The notes beneath the pieces were generated by a model. It was not told the origin of the DNA, did no database searches, and saw only the letters and a list, made by a program, of their open reading frames with translations. Shown here piece by piece: positions 56,358-56,662 of a stretch of DNA of 56,662 nucleotides; position 1 is the stretch's first letter; every line of letters starts with the position of its first letter. The position numbers and the translations under genes were made by a program. The stretch comes from Myxococcus xanthus (GTDB lineage: Bacteria; Myxococcota; Myxococcia; Myxococcales; Myxococcaceae). The DNA lies in the NCBI RefSeq assembly GCF_900106535.1, contig NZ_FNOH01000024.1, forward strand, positions 1 to 56,662. Reading direction: 5' to 3'.

Positions 56358-56382
56358 TGTCCACGGAATCGGGTGACGCTCA
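56358..56382 (-). repeat. IS3 terminal inverted repeat, right
   Basis: On the minus strand begins TGAGCGTCACCCGATTCCG and continues TGGACA; partner of 55381-55405. Confidence 0.65.
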
Positions 56383-56500
56383 ACAGGCCCCATCACTCTG
56401 ATGCGTTGGGTGAGCCAGAAAACGTGGGCCGGGAGTATACGGGGCCGCCCCGCTCTAGGAGGATTCGGCTCCCTGCTCCCGGCGGGCGGGGCCGGGCGTC

Positions 56501-56662
56501 TCAGCGCGCGCGCCGGTAGTGCATGGCGACCGCGCCGCTGCGGAGCGGCTTCGCCGAGAGCAGCTCGAGCCGTCGCGTGCTGGGCAGCCCGCTCTGGTAC
56601 AGGGTCGGGCCGTGGCCGGCGATCCTGGGGTGGACGAGGAACTTGTACTCGTCGATCAGATC
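56501..56662 (-). CDS. Dihydrofolate-reductase-family protein, 3' end only
   Basis: Fifty-three codons enter from the window edge: DLIDEYKFLVHPRIAGHGPT, LYQSGLPSTRRLELLSAKPL, RSGAVAMHYRRAR and stop. The LIDEYxxxVHPxxxGxGxxL pattern and C-terminal LVSAKPLRSGAVxxxY match the RibD C-terminal/dihydrofolate-reductase-like family (YyaP/YwjB type), NADPH-dependent reductases of unknown substrate. The start lies beyond the window. Confidence 0.85.
   Translation of the reverse strand, partial: DLIDEYKFLVHPRIAGHGPTLYQSGLPSTRRLELLSAKPLRSGAVAMHYRRAR

Larger units (their letters stand above)
55381..56382 (-). mobile_element. Mosaic IS3-family element carrying an IS30 fragment
   Basis: A 1002-bp element bounded by imperfect 25-bp inverted repeats (55381-55405 and 56358-56382; 21 of 25 match, both starting TGAGC). 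On the minus strand it holds an IS3 orfA, the first ~18 codons of orfB, an IS30 transposase C-terminus, and the last ~100 codons of orfB. The IS3 orfB centre was replaced, so it is not autonomous. No clear target-site duplication. Confidence 0.75.

Overview
The window reads as chromosomal DNA of a myxobacterium (Myxococcus/Pyxidicoccus/Corallococcus type). The evidence is the high G+C content with strong third-position bias, many secreted lipoproteins, lipoproteins that mix DUF4215 Cys-rich repeats, cadherin/Ig-like domains and beta-propellers, many one-component regulators, and many decayed transposases and gene fragments. No rRNA, convincing tRNA or CRISPR array is visible. The genus is an inference.

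Layout. 1-7.4 kb: Pro-rich protein, AraC regulator/small protein/VOC operon, lipoproteins, an S37-type peptidase, a LysR regulator and gene remnants. 7.4-11.2 kb: a TetR regulator whose -10 element lies inside a perfect operator and whose stop overlaps a DUF418 membrane protein, then a solitary YjhX-like protein and fragments. 11.2-11.7 kb: a TlpA-like thioredoxin lipoprotein with an in-frame TGA exactly at the first Cys of CxxC, followed by a hairpin fitting the bacterial SECIS rule, so a candidate selenoprotein. 11.9-28 kb: a repetitive periplasmic coiled-coil protein, two propeller lipoproteins, an acyltransferase-3, TPR and caspase-like proteins, a frameshifted secreted-type protein and a Tat-exported M23-type protein.

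28.4-35 kb is the strongest metabolic module. A PLAT-lipoxygenase, a cytochrome P450 lacking the I-helix acid/alcohol pair, and a fatty-acid desaturase form one minus-strand operon (20-nt gap, then ATGA overlap). It is divergent from a second lipoxygenase-fold protein with a complete iron-ligand set. Together they could make an unsaturated fatty acid, oxygenate it to a hydroperoxide and rearrange that hydroperoxide: a compact bacterial oxylipin pathway.

35-50 kb: a MocR/PdxR-type regulator divergent from a YggS PLP-homeostasis protein (overlapping start codons, or an unusual AUC start), GNAT, IS5- and ISAs1-like remnants, an isoquinoline-oxidoreductase-type molybdoenzyme pair, a small ORF flanked by inverted copies of a dispersed repeat, an oxidoreductase cluster (SDR, dead ADH, AKR, and a LysR/zinc-ADH pair sharing a perfect 10-bp inverted repeat), and a MarR/AlkD operon. 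50-56.7 kb: a lectin-like secreted protein, a phage-tail-protein remnant also present near 35.4 kb, a 14-repeat kelch lipoprotein with a TPR partner, a mosaic IS3 element carrying an IS30 fragment between intact terminal inverted repeats, and the 3' end of a dihydrofolate-reductase-family gene.

All names come from motif reading; no database search was run. Starts were chosen from ribosome binding sites, overlaps and signal peptides.
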